From: DASUZB01 sp035535495
GTDB lineage: Bacteria > Actinomycetota > CALGFH01
Assembly: GCA_035535495.1 (NCBI GenBank)
Contig: DATLQA010000041.1
Span: forward strand, 1 to 39,956
DNA length: 39,956 nucleotides
Direction: 5' to 3'
Below the pieces are notes generated by a model that worked only from the letters and a program-made list of their open reading frames with translations, had not been told where the DNA came from and searched no databases. Position 1 is the stretch's first letter. Each line of letters starts with the position of its first letter. Below, piece after piece: positions 1 through 7,747 of the stretch. The position numbers were made by a program, and so were the translations under genes.

Positions 1-97
1 AGCCGCCGTCGGCCGCGGTGCGCCTTGGCCTACCACGCGAGGTCGCGCGGCCGCCACGCGTCCCGGGCGCGGGCCGGCGCGCCGCGGACGGGCTCAT
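1..97 (-). CDS. Partial CDS, probable second ArsA-type ATPase (5' end only)
   Basis: An ATG on the minus strand overlaps the TGA stop of the ArsA gene as ATGA (positions 97-94). The frame stays open for 32 codons to the window edge. The visible N-terminus is a basic, Ala/Pro/Arg-rich leader with no recognisable domain. The call rests on context: actinobacteria commonly carry two adjacent ArsA/GET3-like ATPase genes (for example Rv3679-Rv3680 in M. tuberculosis), and a 4-nt stop/start overlap is typical of translational coupling. The sequence left of the window would decide it; a GKGGVGKT-type loop within the next 30 residues is expected. Confidence 0.42.
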   Translation of the reverse strand, partial: MSPSAARRPAPGTRGGRATSRGRPRRTAADGG

Positions 98-1107
98 GCG
101 CGCATCCGGTCGGCGGGTCGCGGGGCCGGGTCGCCGGGGGCCAACCGCTCGGCCAGCTCGGCGACCGCGTCCGGGCCGGTGACGCCGTCCAGCAGGAGGG
201 GCAGCTCGATGACCGGCCCCTCGGGCAGGCCGGCACGGAGCTCCCGCAGCAGCCGGCGCTCGGCCGCGACCCGGCGCTGCTGGTCGCGTGCCTCGCCGAG
301 CAGCACGGCCAGGGCGGCGGCGTCCAGCCCGGCGCCGGCCTGCCTGGCCGCCTCGGCGAGCGGCTCCGGGTCGCGGGCGAGCCTGGCCAGCTTGGTGGCG
401 CGGGAGCCGAGGCGGTCGGTGGTGACCCGGTTGACCACCACCGGGCCGAGCGGCAGCCGGGCCGCCCGCAGGAGCGAGGCGCTTTCCAGCGTCTCGGTCA
501 CCGGCAGCTCCTCCGGCAGGCAGACCAGCACCATACGGGTCAGCCCGGGGTCGTCGAGCAGCTTCCTGACCCGCTCGGCCTGGTTGCGGATGGGTCCGAC
601 CCTGGCCAGCTCCGCGACCGTCTCCGGGGCGCGCAGGAACGGCACGATCCGCCCGGTGGGCGGCGCGTCCAGCACCACCAGGTCGTAGAAGGGATCGGTC
701 GCCGCGCCGCCGGGGCGCCTGCGGGTCACCACCTCCCACACCTTGCCGACCAGCAGGATGTCGCCGAGTCCTGGCGCGGCGGCGGTGACGAAGCGGGTCA
801 GCCGCGCCCAGGAGAGCAGGCGGGCCAGCGGGGCGGCGCCGTAGCGGCCGAGGTACTCGCGCAGCGACTCCTCGGGGTCGACCGACAGGCCCATGACTCC
901 CTTGGCGACCCTGCGCTCCTGGTGGTCGAGCGGGCGGAGGCCGAACAGCCCGGCCAGGCCCTGGCGGCCCTCCACCTCGACCACCAGGGTGCGTCGTCCC
1001 CGACCGGCGGCCGCCATGGCGATGGCGCCGGCCACCGTCGTCTTGCCGGTGCCGCCCTTGCCGGTCACCACCAGCAGCCTGGCCCGATCGAGCAGCTCGC
1101 TCACCAT
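94..1107 (-). CDS. ArsA/GET3-family P-loop ATPase
   Basis: A 337-residue protein of the ArsA/GET3 branch of deviant Walker-A ATPases. Residues 16-24 (GKGGTGKTT) carry the signature lysine and P-loop. A DAPPTGR motif, matching the D-x-x-PTGH switch of ArsA, follows LVVLDA near residue 150. These proteins act as dimeric cytosolic ATPases; the actinobacterial paralogues are not shown to export arsenite, and no arsB or arsR is nearby. A start at 1116 (MAVM...) is also possible, but TACGAT at 1120-1115 lies 7 nt before the ATG at 1107 and would suit a leaderless start. The gene is coupled to a second gene by an ATGA overlap at its 3' end. The family call is firm; the substrate is unknown. Confidence 0.85.
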   Translation of the reverse strand: MVSELLDRARLLVVTGKGGTGKTTVAGAIAMAAAGRGRRTLVVEVEGRQGLAGLFGLRPLDHQERRVAKGVMGLSVDPEESLREYLGRYGAAPLARLLSWARLTRFVTAAAPGLGDILLVGKVWEVVTRRRPGGAATDPFYDLVVLDAPPTGRIVPFLRAPETVAELARVGPIRNQAERVRKLLDDPGLTRMVLVCLPEELPVTETLESASLLRAARLPLGPVVVNRVTTDRLGSRATKLARLARDPEPLAEAARQAGAGLDAAALAVLLGEARDQQRRVAAERRLLRELRAGLPEGPVIELPLLLDGVTGPDAVAELAERLAPGDPAPRPADRMRA

Positions 1108-1173
1108 GACCGCCATCGTAGCCGTCACGTCCTGCGCGGTCGTCTTGGCGGGCCCGCGCTGGCAGGGTCCAGA

Positions 1174-2511
1174 ATGTTCCCCGCCATGCGACGCTGCTTC
1201 AGCCTGCTCCTGCTCGGATGCCTTGCCTGGTTGCTGCTCATCGGGCTCGCCCCTCGGGGGGCGGCGGCCGCCCAGAGCGGTCCCAGGGTCGAGGTGTTCG
1301 AGGCCTCGGGCGTGATCGACACCAGCATGCTCGGCGCGCTCCGGCGCGACCTGGCCGCCGCGGAGCGCCGCGGCGTCGACGTGTTCCTGATCCAGCTCGA
1401 CAGCTTCGGCAGCCTCGGGGTCGACCCGGCCGAACTCACCCGCGCCGTTGCCGGCGCCGAGGTGCCGGTCGCGGTCTGGGTCGGCCCGCGCGCCGCGCGC
1501 GCCTCCGGCGCGGCCACCTTCCTGCTCGCCGCCGCGGACGTGGTCGCGGTCAGCCGCGACGCGCGCATCGGGCCGGCGCTCCCCGCCGAGCTGGGGCGGG
1601 GCCGGCGCGCGGCGGCCGAGGCGAGCCTGGTCGCCTCCGAGCGGCTGCCCGCCGCGGTGGCCTCCGCCACCGTCGACGGGGCCGCCGCCGAGGCGGCGGG
1701 CCTCGCCGACTACCAGGCGGAGTCGCTGCCCGACGCGGTGTCGCGGCTGGACGGCCGCCAGGTCGCCGACCCGCCCCGCACCCTCGAGGTGTCGCGCTTC
1801 CAGGTCCGCTTCCTCTCCCGCCCGCTGCTCGACCAGGTCCGCCACGGCCTGGCCAATCCCAGCCTGGCCTACCTGCTGCTGCTGGCGGCGGCCGCCTGCC
1901 TGTCGTTCGAGTGGTTCCAGCCCGGCTTCGGGGTGGCCGGCGCCTGCGGCGTGGTGGTCGCCCTGCTCGGCGTGTACGCCCTGCTGGTGCTCCCCACCAA
2001 CTGGCTCGCGCTCGGCCTGCTGCTGGCCGGCTTCGGGCTGTTCGCGGTGGACACCGCGGTCGGTGGTCTCGGCCTGGCCACCGCCGGCGCCACCGCCCTG
2101 ACCGCCGCCGGCTCCTGGTGGCTGTTCTCCAGCCCGAGCCCGCTGCTCCGCCTCGACGGGCGGCTGGCCGCGGCCGGGGTGGCATGGTCGGTCCTGTGGT
2201 TCGTGGTCGTCCTCACGGTGCTGTTGCGCTCCCAGCGGCAGGTGACGATGGGCACCGAGGCGCTGGTCGGCGCGCGCGGGGTGGTGCGCAGCATGCTCAA
2301 CCCCGGCGGCATCGTGGTGGTCGAGGGTGCCATGTGGCGTGCCGACCTGGTCGGCGGCGGCTCGCTGGCCACCGGCCAGCGGGTGACCGTCGAAGCCGTG
2401 CGGGAGGGCATCCTCCAGGTCCGGGCCGAGGACGCGGCCGCGGTGCGGCCGGCCCGCAAGGGCCGGCGGCCCCGCCGTTCCACCCCCCGCACGGTGGGCC
2501 GGTCCGGATGA
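1174..2511 (+). CDS. NfeD-family membrane protein with ClpP-like N-terminal domain
   Basis: 445 residues. A signal or anchor helix at about 8-25 ends near AAAA. A ClpP/SppA-like domain follows at about 36-200, then several hydrophobic helices at about 230-350, and a C-terminal NfeD OB-fold at about 358-418. Long NfeD proteins of this type act as membrane serine endopeptidases on SPFH partners such as stomatin-like proteins. The Ser of the ASG motif (Ser111) aligns with the expected nucleophile, but I cannot find the lysine of the Ser-Lys dyad in the helix that should carry it, so activity is uncertain. The start is chosen for AGGG 6 nt upstream; ATG 1186 is an alternative. The slipin gene follows, the classic NfeD-slipin pair. 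Confidence 0.85.
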   Translation: MFPAMRRCFSLLLLGCLAWLLLIGLAPRGAAAAQSGPRVEVFEASGVIDTSMLGALRRDLAAAERRGVDVFLIQLDSFGSLGVDPAELTRAVAGAEVPVAVWVGPRAARASGAATFLLAAADVVAVSRDARIGPALPAELGRGRRAAAEASLVASERLPAAVASATVDGAAAEAAGLADYQAESLPDAVSRLDGRQVADPPRTLEVSRFQVRFLSRPLLDQVRHGLANPSLAYLLLLAAAACLSFEWFQPGFGVAGACGVVVALLGVYALLVLPTNWLALGLLLAGFGLFAVDTAVGGLGLATAGATALTAAGSWWLFSSPSPLLRLDGRLAAAGVAWSVLWFVVVLTVLLRSQRQVTMGTEALVGARGVVRSMLNPGGIVVVEGAMWRADLVGGGSLATGQRVTVEAVREGILQVRAEDAAAVRPARKGRRPRRSTPRTVGRSG

Positions 2512-2530
2512 GAGACTGAGCCCATCTGAT

Positions 2531-2554
2531 CGGAGAGCCAGACGGTGCTCTCCG
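2531..2554 (+). other. 8-bp hairpin between nfeD-like and slipin genes
   Basis: CGGAGAGC at 2531-2538 pairs perfectly with GCTCTCCG at 2547-2554 around an 8-nt loop. It lies in the 69-bp gap between the two genes, before the slipin ribosome binding site (AGGAG at 2570-2574). No T tract follows, so it may be an mRNA stability or attenuation element rather than a full terminator. Confidence 0.35.
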
Positions 2555-2580
2555 CGGCAACGACGGACGAGGAGTTTCAC

Positions 2581-3495
2581 GTGAGCGGCATCGTCGTCGG
2601 TCTCCTGGTGATCCTGGTGATCCTGATCCTGGTCGCGCTGCTGTCAGGGGTCAGGGTCGTCCAGGAGTACGAGCGGGGCATCGTCTTCCGGCTCGGCCGG
2701 GTGGTCGCCCGCCCGAAGGGACCAGGGCTCTTCTTCATCCTGCCGTTCGGTATCGACCGGATGGTCAAGGTCAACCTCCAGACCGTGGCGATGAACGTGC
2801 CGCCGCAGGACGTCATCACCCGTGACAACGTCACCGTCCGGGTTGACGCGGTCATCTACTTCCAGGTCGTCGACCCGCTGAAGGCGGTCGTGGCGATCCA
2901 GAACTACCTCTTCGGCACCAGCCAGGTCGCCCAGACCACCCTGCGCGCCATCCTCGGCCGGGTCGACCTGGACGACCTGCTGAGCGAGCGCGACCGCATC
3001 AACGACGAGCTGGCGCGGGTGATCGACGACCTCACCGAGCCGTGGGGCGTGAAGGTCACCCTGGTGGAGATCAAGGACGTGGACCTGCCCGACACCATGC
3101 AGCGGGCCATGGCCCGCCAGGCGGAGGCCGAGCGCGACCGCCGCGCCCGCATCATCTCGGCCGAAGGCGAGTTCCAGGCCTCCCAGAAGCTCTCCGAGGC
3201 GGCCCAGGTGATGGCCCAGAACCCGCAGTCCATGCAGCTCCGCTTCTTGCAGACGGTGGCCGAGGTCGCCACCGAGCGGAACTCCACCCTGGTCATGCCG
3301 ATCCCGGTCGAGCTGCTCAACTTCTTCAAGGGCATGGAGGCCGGCATCAACCGGCTGACCGGCGGCCCCTCGCCGGAGCGGCCGGCGCCTGCCCAGCCGC
3401 AGACCGAGCCGGTCGGCGCGCGGACCCGGCCGATGCCGATCGAGCGCCCAGAGCCCGACTCGCCCGACGCCGGCAGCGGTCCCACCCCGGCCTGA
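2581..3495 (+). CDS. Slipin / stomatin-like SPFH-domain protein
   Basis: 304 residues starting at GTG, chosen for AGGAG 6 nt upstream. One strongly hydrophobic segment (about 4-22) is followed directly by the SPFH/band-7 domain (about 23-190, containing RVVQEYERGIVFRLGR and the conserved R-DNVTV-V-A strand). A charged helical region rich in E/R/A (about 185-225) precedes a Pro-rich tail (about 265-304). Slipins oligomerise at the membrane and scaffold microdomains. Their usual partner is an NfeD protease, encoded immediately upstream here, so the pair probably forms one membrane quality-control module. The Pro-rich tail is longer than in minimal slipins. Confidence 0.92.
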   Translation: MSGIVVGLLVILVILILVALLSGVRVVQEYERGIVFRLGRVVARPKGPGLFFILPFGIDRMVKVNLQTVAMNVPPQDVITRDNVTVRVDAVIYFQVVDPLKAVVAIQNYLFGTSQVAQTTLRAILGRVDLDDLLSERDRINDELARVIDDLTEPWGVKVTLVEIKDVDLPDTMQRAMARQAEAERDRRARIISAEGEFQASQKLSEAAQVMAQNPQSMQLRFLQTVAEVATERNSTLVMPIPVELLNFFKGMEAGINRLTGGPSPERPAPAQPQTEPVGARTRPMPIERPEPDSPDAGSGPTPA

Positions 3496-3506
3496 GCGGT
3501 TCCGGT

Positions 3507-3536
3507 ACCGGCGGGGCGGCCGGCCGCCCCGCCGGT
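3507..3536 (+). terminator. 30-nt perfect palindrome, terminator of the slipin operon
   Basis: Starting 11 nt after the slipin stop, 15 bases at 3507-3521 are followed without a gap by their exact reverse complement at 3522-3536, ending GCCGGT and then TTCTT. Such a GC-rich hairpin with a short T-rich tail is a plausible intrinsic terminator. The following 3537-3767 is a lower-GC leader to the WhiB gene in which I find no convincing promoter pair. Confidence 0.7.
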
Positions 3537-3767
3537 TCTTCGCTCGCTCGTCCAGGTTCCGAGGATGAGCAGCGTCTTTATGCCGGATTGAACGTGGATG
3601 TGGGATACCCGATGCCGCAATGGAAGCGTTACCGACCGGACACGAAGCGGATGGGTACACCCAGCTACGCTGCCTCTCGGGCGGACCGGTCCGGGCCGCC
3701 GGGCGGTCGCGGGAGCGCGGTCCGGTATGGGCTCGCGACGAGCGACTGGCGAGAGAAGGAACTCATC

Positions 3768-4034
3768 ATGGCCAGGCCAGGGGACCTGCAGGTCGGATGG
3801 CAGTACCGGGCTGCCTGCAAGGGTCTGCAGTCCCACCTGTTCTTCCCCCCGAACCACATCGAGCGCAAGCAGGAACGGCAGCAGCGTGAGCGCGCGGCCA
3901 AGGCGATCTGCCGCGGGTGCCCCGTGCTCCAGGAGTGCCGCGAGTACGCCCTCATGGTCCGTGAGCCGCACGGCATCTGGGGTGGCCTGAACGAGTACGA
4001 GCGTCGCCAGGCCCTGGCCCGCCGCGCCGGCTGA
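3768..4034 (+). CDS. WhiB-family Fe-S transcriptional regulator (WhiB3/WhiD-like)
   Basis: 88 residues with four cysteines at 17, 48, 51 and 57 (C-x30-C-x2-C-x5-C), the ligands of the WhiB [4Fe-4S] cluster. GIWGG follows at 69-73 with a basic C-terminal tail. WhiB proteins bind the sigma-A region 4 and act as redox- or NO-sensitive transcription factors. The stretch from the second cysteine through EPHGIWGGL most resembles the WhiB3/WhiD group rather than WhiB1, WhiB2 or WhiB4. The ATG is set by a GAAGGA ribosome binding site about 7 nt upstream. It is preceded by a 230-bp non-coding leader. The regulon is not deducible. Confidence 0.93.
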   Translation: MARPGDLQVGWQYRAACKGLQSHLFFPPNHIERKQERQQRERAAKAICRGCPVLQECREYALMVREPHGIWGGLNEYERRQALARRAG

Positions 4035-4058
4035 TCCCGGCGCGGTCAGGCACCGCGG

Positions 4059-4087
4059 TTTCGGCACGGGGTGAATGCGGCTAGCCT
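4059..4087 (+). promoter_or_regulatory. Candidate promoter for the DUF4177 gene
   Basis: TTTCGG (4059-4064), a 17-bp spacer, and TAGCCT (4082-4087), 40 bp before the ATG at 4127. The -10 fits the actinobacterial TANNNT pattern; the -35 is weak. Confidence 0.3.
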
Positions 4088-4126
4088 TCTGCCGTCCGCA
4101 GCCCCCGTGCCGAGAGGAACCTCGCG

Positions 4127-4279
4127 ATGACCAAGTGGGAGTACGCCACCGTCCCCCTGCTGCCCCACAACACCAAGCAGATCCTCGACAACTGGGGCGA
4201 CGACGGCTGGGAGCTGGTGGCCGTGCACACCGCCGAGGTCGGCGGCACGGTCGCCTTCTTCAAGCGCGCCAAGGCCTGA
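4127..4279 (+). CDS. DUF4177 family small protein
   Basis: A 50-residue protein with the family pattern of an N-terminal WEY strand, then a helix, then G-D-x-GWELV and a terminal strand (VAFFKR). DUF4177 proteins are small, single-domain and of unknown function. In many actinobacteria a protein like this sits beside RidA-, MBL- and ArsA-family genes, and all of those families occur in this window. AGAGG lies about 9 nt before the ATG. Its TGA stop lies inside the following hairpin. Confidence 0.85.
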   Translation: MTKWEYATVPLLPHNTKQILDNWGDDGWELVAVHTAEVGGTVAFFKRAKA

Positions 4280-4300
4280 GGAGCGCCCCGCTCCTCAGGC
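4274..4300. terminator. Bidirectional hairpin terminator containing both stop codons
   Basis: A 12-bp perfect stem (4274-4285 with 4289-4300) closes a CCC loop. It separates two convergent genes. The TGA of the DUF4177 gene (4277-4279) and the TGA of the deacetylase on the other strand (4297-4295) occupy opposite arms of the stem and pair with each other. Confidence 0.65.
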
Positions 4301-5041
4301 GCCGGTCGCCGACGGGGGCTCGAACGGCAGGTCGAAGCGGAGCACCCGGAACGCCTCGCCGTAGCGGAACGGCTCCTTGGAGGCCACCCACTCCGCCATG
4401 CCGGTGACGAAGCCGGCGGACTCCTCCGACGGCTCGTCGCCGATCTGGGTGACGTGGCAGCGCAGGCTCTCAAGCTTCTTGTCCACGAACTCGCCGATGT
4501 CCACCACCAGGTTCGGCTCCATGCTCATGACCAGCCACACCGCCGTCAGCTTGACCGGCTCCAGGCCCTCGTCCAGCAGCTCCGGGTAGGCGAGCCGGGT
4601 GTCGGACCCCGGGATCACCGCGTCGAGGGTCACCTCGCCGGCGGCGCGGTGGTCAGGGTGGTTGACGTAGCGGTCGGCGAAATAGCGGGTGGTGGGGTCG
4701 GTGGTCACCACCACCTCGGGCCGGACCTGGCGGATCAGCCGGACGACCCGCTCCCTGACCTCCAGGCTCGCTTCCAGCAGACCGTCCTCGTAGCCGAGGA
4801 ACTCGACCTGGTCGACGCCGAGGACCTTGGCCGCGGCGAGCTGTTCGGCGGCGCGCAGCTCGGCCAGCCGCTGCCTGGTCATGGCCGGGTCGCTGGAGCC
4901 CGCGGCCCCGTTGGTGAGCAGCGCGTAGGTGACCCGCGCGCCCTCCGAGACCCAGCGGGCGACCGTGCCGGAGCAGGCGAACTCGATGTCGTCAGGGTGC
5001 GCGGCGACCACCAGCGCGCTGGCAGGGGTCCAGTAGTCCAT
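4295..5041 (-). CDS. LmbE/PIG-L family zinc-dependent N-deacetylase
   Basis: 248 residues. The family signature AHPDD lies at 14-18 (His15, Asp17, Asp18), and a second metal site NHPDH at 127-131 supplies His128 and His131. These enzymes remove N-acetyl groups from GlcNAc-type or related substrates; MshB and Mca of mycothiol metabolism are members, but nothing here identifies the mycothiol enzymes specifically. The ATG at 5041 is preceded by GGAG 9 nt upstream. It faces a divergent helicase gene. The family call is certain; the substrate is unknown. Confidence 0.9.
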   Translation of the reverse strand: MDYWTPASALVVAAHPDDIEFACSGTVARWVSEGARVTYALLTNGAAGSSDPAMTRQRLAELRAAEQLAAAKVLGVDQVEFLGYEDGLLEASLEVRERVVRLIRQVRPEVVVTTDPTTRYFADRYVNHPDHRAAGEVTLDAVIPGSDTRLAYPELLDEGLEPVKLTAVWLVMSMEPNLVVDIGEFVDKKLESLRCHVTQIGDEPSEESAGFVTGMAEWVASKEPFRYGEAFRVLRFDLPFEPPSATGA

Positions 5042-5116
5042 CGATGGCAACTCCAGCGCTCGTGAGGACGTGCTTGCCACTCGTCGCCCGGCTGGCGGCC
5101 GGCGCGGCTTGCTCGC

Positions 5117-5161
5117 CCGCCACCGTACCGGCATCCGGTGGACGCGCGCATCCCGTGGCGG
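5117..5161. promoter_or_regulatory. Nested inverted repeats between divergent deacetylase and dinG-like genes
   Basis: CCGCCAC (5117-5123) and GTGGCGG (5155-5161) are complementary, and inside them ACCGG-CAT-CCGGT (5127-5139) forms a second short palindrome. The 174-bp divergent region has no other obvious structure, and no SOS box (CGAAC-type) is visible. A possible -10 for the helicase gene, TAGGGT, lies at 5170-5175. Confidence 0.25.
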
Positions 5162-5215
5162 CAAGGCTCTAGGGTGGACCCCGACACTTCGGGGGGCTTG
5201 CCGGGAGGGCGCGGG

Positions 5216-7171
5216 ATGGACCTGGATGCGGCGTTCGCCGGCCTGCCAGGGCTGAGCGCCAGGGAGACCCAGCAGCGCATGGCGAGGGCGGTGGCGGGAG
5301 CACTGGAGGACGGCGTCCCGCTGCTGGTCCACGCGCCCACCGGGGTGGGGAAGTCGCTCGGCTACCTGGTGCCGATCGCGACCGCCGGGCGGCGGGCGAT
5401 CGTGGCCACCGCCACCAAGGCGCTCCAGTCCCAGCTGGTCGAACGCGACCTCCCCCGCCTGGCCGACGCCTACGGCACCACCTTCGCCCTGGCCATGGGA
5501 CGCGGCAACTACGCCTGCCTCGCCAGGATGGACGCGCTGGTCGCGGCCACCAGGCTGGCAGCCACCGCCCAGGAGGAGGCCGCCCTCGAGCTGGTCTCCT
5601 GGGCGCTCGACTCGGAGACCGGCAGCCGCCTGGAAGCCCCGGCGGGGACCAGGGACGACGCCTGGGACCTGGTGTCGACCTCCGGGGAGGACTGCCCTGG
5701 CCAGAAGGGCTGCGCCTTCTACCGCAACTGCTATGCCGAGCGGGCCCGTGAGGCCGCCCGCGACGTCGACGTGGTGGTCACCAACCACCACCTGCTCCTG
5801 CTCGAGCTGGTGCTGCGCCGGCGTTCGGACGCGCCGGGGGTGATGCTGCCCGAGAGCGAGGTGATGGTGGTCGACGAGGCCCACCGGCTGGCCGGCCACG
5901 CCGCCGACCTCTACGGCGTGACCGTGACCGCCACCCGGGTGGGCAGGGCCGGCGCCGCCGCCGACGCCGCCGCCAAGGCGGCTGGCCGGCCGTCGGACTG
6001 GGCCCGCCGGCTGCGGGCGTCATGGGAGCGCCATGCCGGCGACCTCCGCCCCGGCCCGGTCGTGCCTGGCTCGAGAGCCGCCGACGACCTCACCACGGCC
6101 CTCACCCCGGTGCGTGCCCAGACCGAGGAGGCGGCCGCGTTCCTCAAGGAGCTCGGCCCGCTCGGGCCGGAGCTGGACGCCGGCGTCCAGGCCGCCAGGC
6201 GGCGCCTCGGCGGCCTCGCCCGTGACCTCGGCCGCCTGCTCGAACCGGATCCTGCCGCTCCTGGCGCGCCGAGAGCGGCGGAGCCCGACCCAGAGCAGCC
6301 GGCCGCGGGCGTCGACGGTTCGCGGGAGCTGGCCGTCTGGGTCGAGGAGGGCAGGGCGGGGAGCCGGACCGTCCGCTCCGCCCTGGTCGAGCCGGGTCCG
6401 GTGCTCGCCGAGGTGCTCTGGGAGCAGGTGCCGGCCACGGTCGCCTGCTCGGCCACGCTGGCGGTGGCCGGCAGCCTGAAGGCGGCCGAGCGGGCTCTCG
6501 GGGTGGCGGGCGCGCACGGCCTGGTGGCGCCCTCGCCGTTCGACTTCCAGCGCAACGCCCTGCTCTACGTGCCGGTCCGCGTGCCGCTGCCGACCAGCGA
6601 GCGCTTCCAGGACGCCGCCGAGGCGACCCTGCGCGGCCTGGTGCTCGCCTCGGAGGGCCGCGCGCTGGTGCTGTGCACCTCCTGGCGGGCGGTGGAGTCG
6701 TTCGCCGCGGCCCTCTCCGAGCTCCCCTACGAGCTGCTGGTGCAGGGCGACGACACCCCGGCCAGGCTCACCGCCCGCTTCCGCGACCAGGTGGCCAGCG
6801 TGCTCGTGGCCACCAGGACCTTCTTCGAAGGGGTGGACGTGCCCGGCGAAAGCCTCTCCCTGCTGGTGCTCGACCGCCTCCCCTTCCCCCGCCCGGATGA
6901 CCCGCTGCTCGGCGAGCGCGGCCGCCGCGTCGAGCGCAAGGGGGGCTCCCGGTTCGCCGAGGTGTGGCTGCCCGAAGCGGCGGTGTCCCTGCAGCAGGCG
7001 CTCGGCCGCCTGGTCCGCTCCGAGACCGACCGGGGGGTCATGGCCGTGCTCGACCGCCGCCTGGCCGACGCCAGCTACTCCGGCGTCCTGCTCGCCAGCC
7101 TCCCGCCGGCGCCGCTGGCCCGCTCGCTCGACCAGGTCCAGGCGTTCTTCGCCCGGGCCGGCGCCGGGTAG
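5216..7171 (+). CDS. DinG/XPD-like Fe-S superfamily 2 helicase
   Basis: 651 residues. Walker A APTGVGKS is at 40-47. A four-cysteine Fe-S insert follows at Cys101, 160, 166 and 172. The Walker B DEAH box is at 220-223, and a helicase motif VI-like QALGRLVRS lies near the C-terminus. XPD/DinG-family 5'-3' helicases unwind R-loops and repair intermediates. The ATG at 5216 follows GGAGG with about 8 nt spacing. It is expressed divergently from the deacetylase and is followed by ridA after 56 bp. Actinobacteria often annotate this protein as 'ATP-dependent DNA helicase'; calling it the DinG orthologue proper is less sure than the family. Confidence 0.9.
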   Translation: MDLDAAFAGLPGLSARETQQRMARAVAGALEDGVPLLVHAPTGVGKSLGYLVPIATAGRRAIVATATKALQSQLVERDLPRLADAYGTTFALAMGRGNYACLARMDALVAATRLAATAQEEAALELVSWALDSETGSRLEAPAGTRDDAWDLVSTSGEDCPGQKGCAFYRNCYAERAREAARDVDVVVTNHHLLLLELVLRRRSDAPGVMLPESEVMVVDEAHRLAGHAADLYGVTVTATRVGRAGAAADAAAKAAGRPSDWARRLRASWERHAGDLRPGPVVPGSRAADDLTTALTPVRAQTEEAAAFLKELGPLGPELDAGVQAARRRLGGLARDLGRLLEPDPAAPGAPRAAEPDPEQPAAGVDGSRELAVWVEEGRAGSRTVRSALVEPGPVLAEVLWEQVPATVACSATLAVAGSLKAAERALGVAGAHGLVAPSPFDFQRNALLYVPVRVPLPTSERFQDAAEATLRGLVLASEGRALVLCTSWRAVESFAAALSELPYELLVQGDDTPARLTARFRDQVASVLVATRTFFEGVDVPGESLSLLVLDRLPFPRPDDPLLGERGRRVERKGGSRFAEVWLPEAAVSLQQALGRLVRSETDRGVMAVLDRRLADASYSGVLLASLPPAPLARSLDQVQAFFARAGAG

Positions 7172-7227
7172 GCTTGCCGCGCATTAGGCGGCGCAGGGCC
7201 ACCGAGCGTTTCTGTAAAGGAGCCGAC

Positions 7228-7698
7228 ATGCCCACCCCCGAGGAGCGCCTGCGGGCGCTCGGCATCGACCTTCCCGAGGCGGCCGCGCCGGTGGCCGCCT
7301 ACGTGCCCTGCGTCCGCACCGGCGACCTGGTCTACGTCTCCGGCCAGGTGCCGCTGGTCGACGGCAAGCCCGCCTGGACCGGGCGGCTCGGCGCCGACGG
7401 GCTGGGCGTCGAGGACGGCGTCGCCGCCGCGCAGCGCTGCGCCGTGAACGTGATCGCCGCGCTCAAGGCCGAGCTCGGCGACCTCGGCCGGGTCCGCCGG
7501 GTGGTCAAGGTGACCGGCTTCGTGGCCTGCGAGCCCGGCTTCACCGACCATCCCAAGGTGGTCAACGGCGCCAGCGAGCTGTTCGGCGAGGTGTTCGGCG
7601 AGGCCGGCAGGCACGCCCGCGCGGCCGTCGGGGTGGCCGCCCTCCCGCTCGGCGTGCCGGTGGAGGTCGAAGCGATCGTCGAGGTGGCGGGCGGCTGA
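7228..7698 (+). CDS. RidA/YjgF-family protein (long actinobacterial subgroup)
   Basis: 156 residues, about 25 longer than canonical RidA because of an N-terminal PEERLRALGI extension. This form matches the Rv3678c-like subgroup. The chorismate-mutase-like fold is marked by YVSGQVP (36-42) and the C-terminal ARAAVGVAALP followed by VEVEAIVEV. Arg131 corresponds to the conserved arginine that binds the carboxylate of the 2-imine substrate in RidA enzymes. Deamination of reactive enamine/imine intermediates is the known family role, but many subgroups lack it. AAAGGAG lies 5 nt before the ATG. Confidence 0.88.
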   Translation: MPTPEERLRALGIDLPEAAAPVAAYVPCVRTGDLVYVSGQVPLVDGKPAWTGRLGADGLGVEDGVAAAQRCAVNVIAALKAELGDLGRVRRVVKVTGFVACEPGFTDHPKVVNGASELFGEVFGEAGRHARAAVGVAALPLGVPVEVEAIVEVAGG

Positions 7699-7732
7699 GC
7701 GCCCCACCGTTCCGCCGTTGCCGCGGCGGGAG

Positions 7733-7738
7733 TAGCCT
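7733..7738 (+). promoter_or_regulatory. Start-proximal -10 element of cobS
   Basis: TAGCCT lies 9 nt upstream of the cobS ATG and no Shine-Dalgarno stands between them. This suggests a leaderless or near-leaderless transcript. The -35 is not recognisable. Confidence 0.33.
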
Positions 7739-7747
7739 GCGGGCGCC

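Noticed and set aside
3768..4034. Orthologue of WhiB4/WblA because an ArsA gene is near
   Set aside because: In M. tuberculosis the gene next to the ArsA pair is whiB4, but residues around the second to fourth cysteines and EPHGIWGGL fit WhiB3/WhiD better.
5042..5215. An SOS (LexA) box upstream of the dinG-like gene
   Set aside because: No CGAAC-N4-GTTCG-like sequence occurs in the divergent region.
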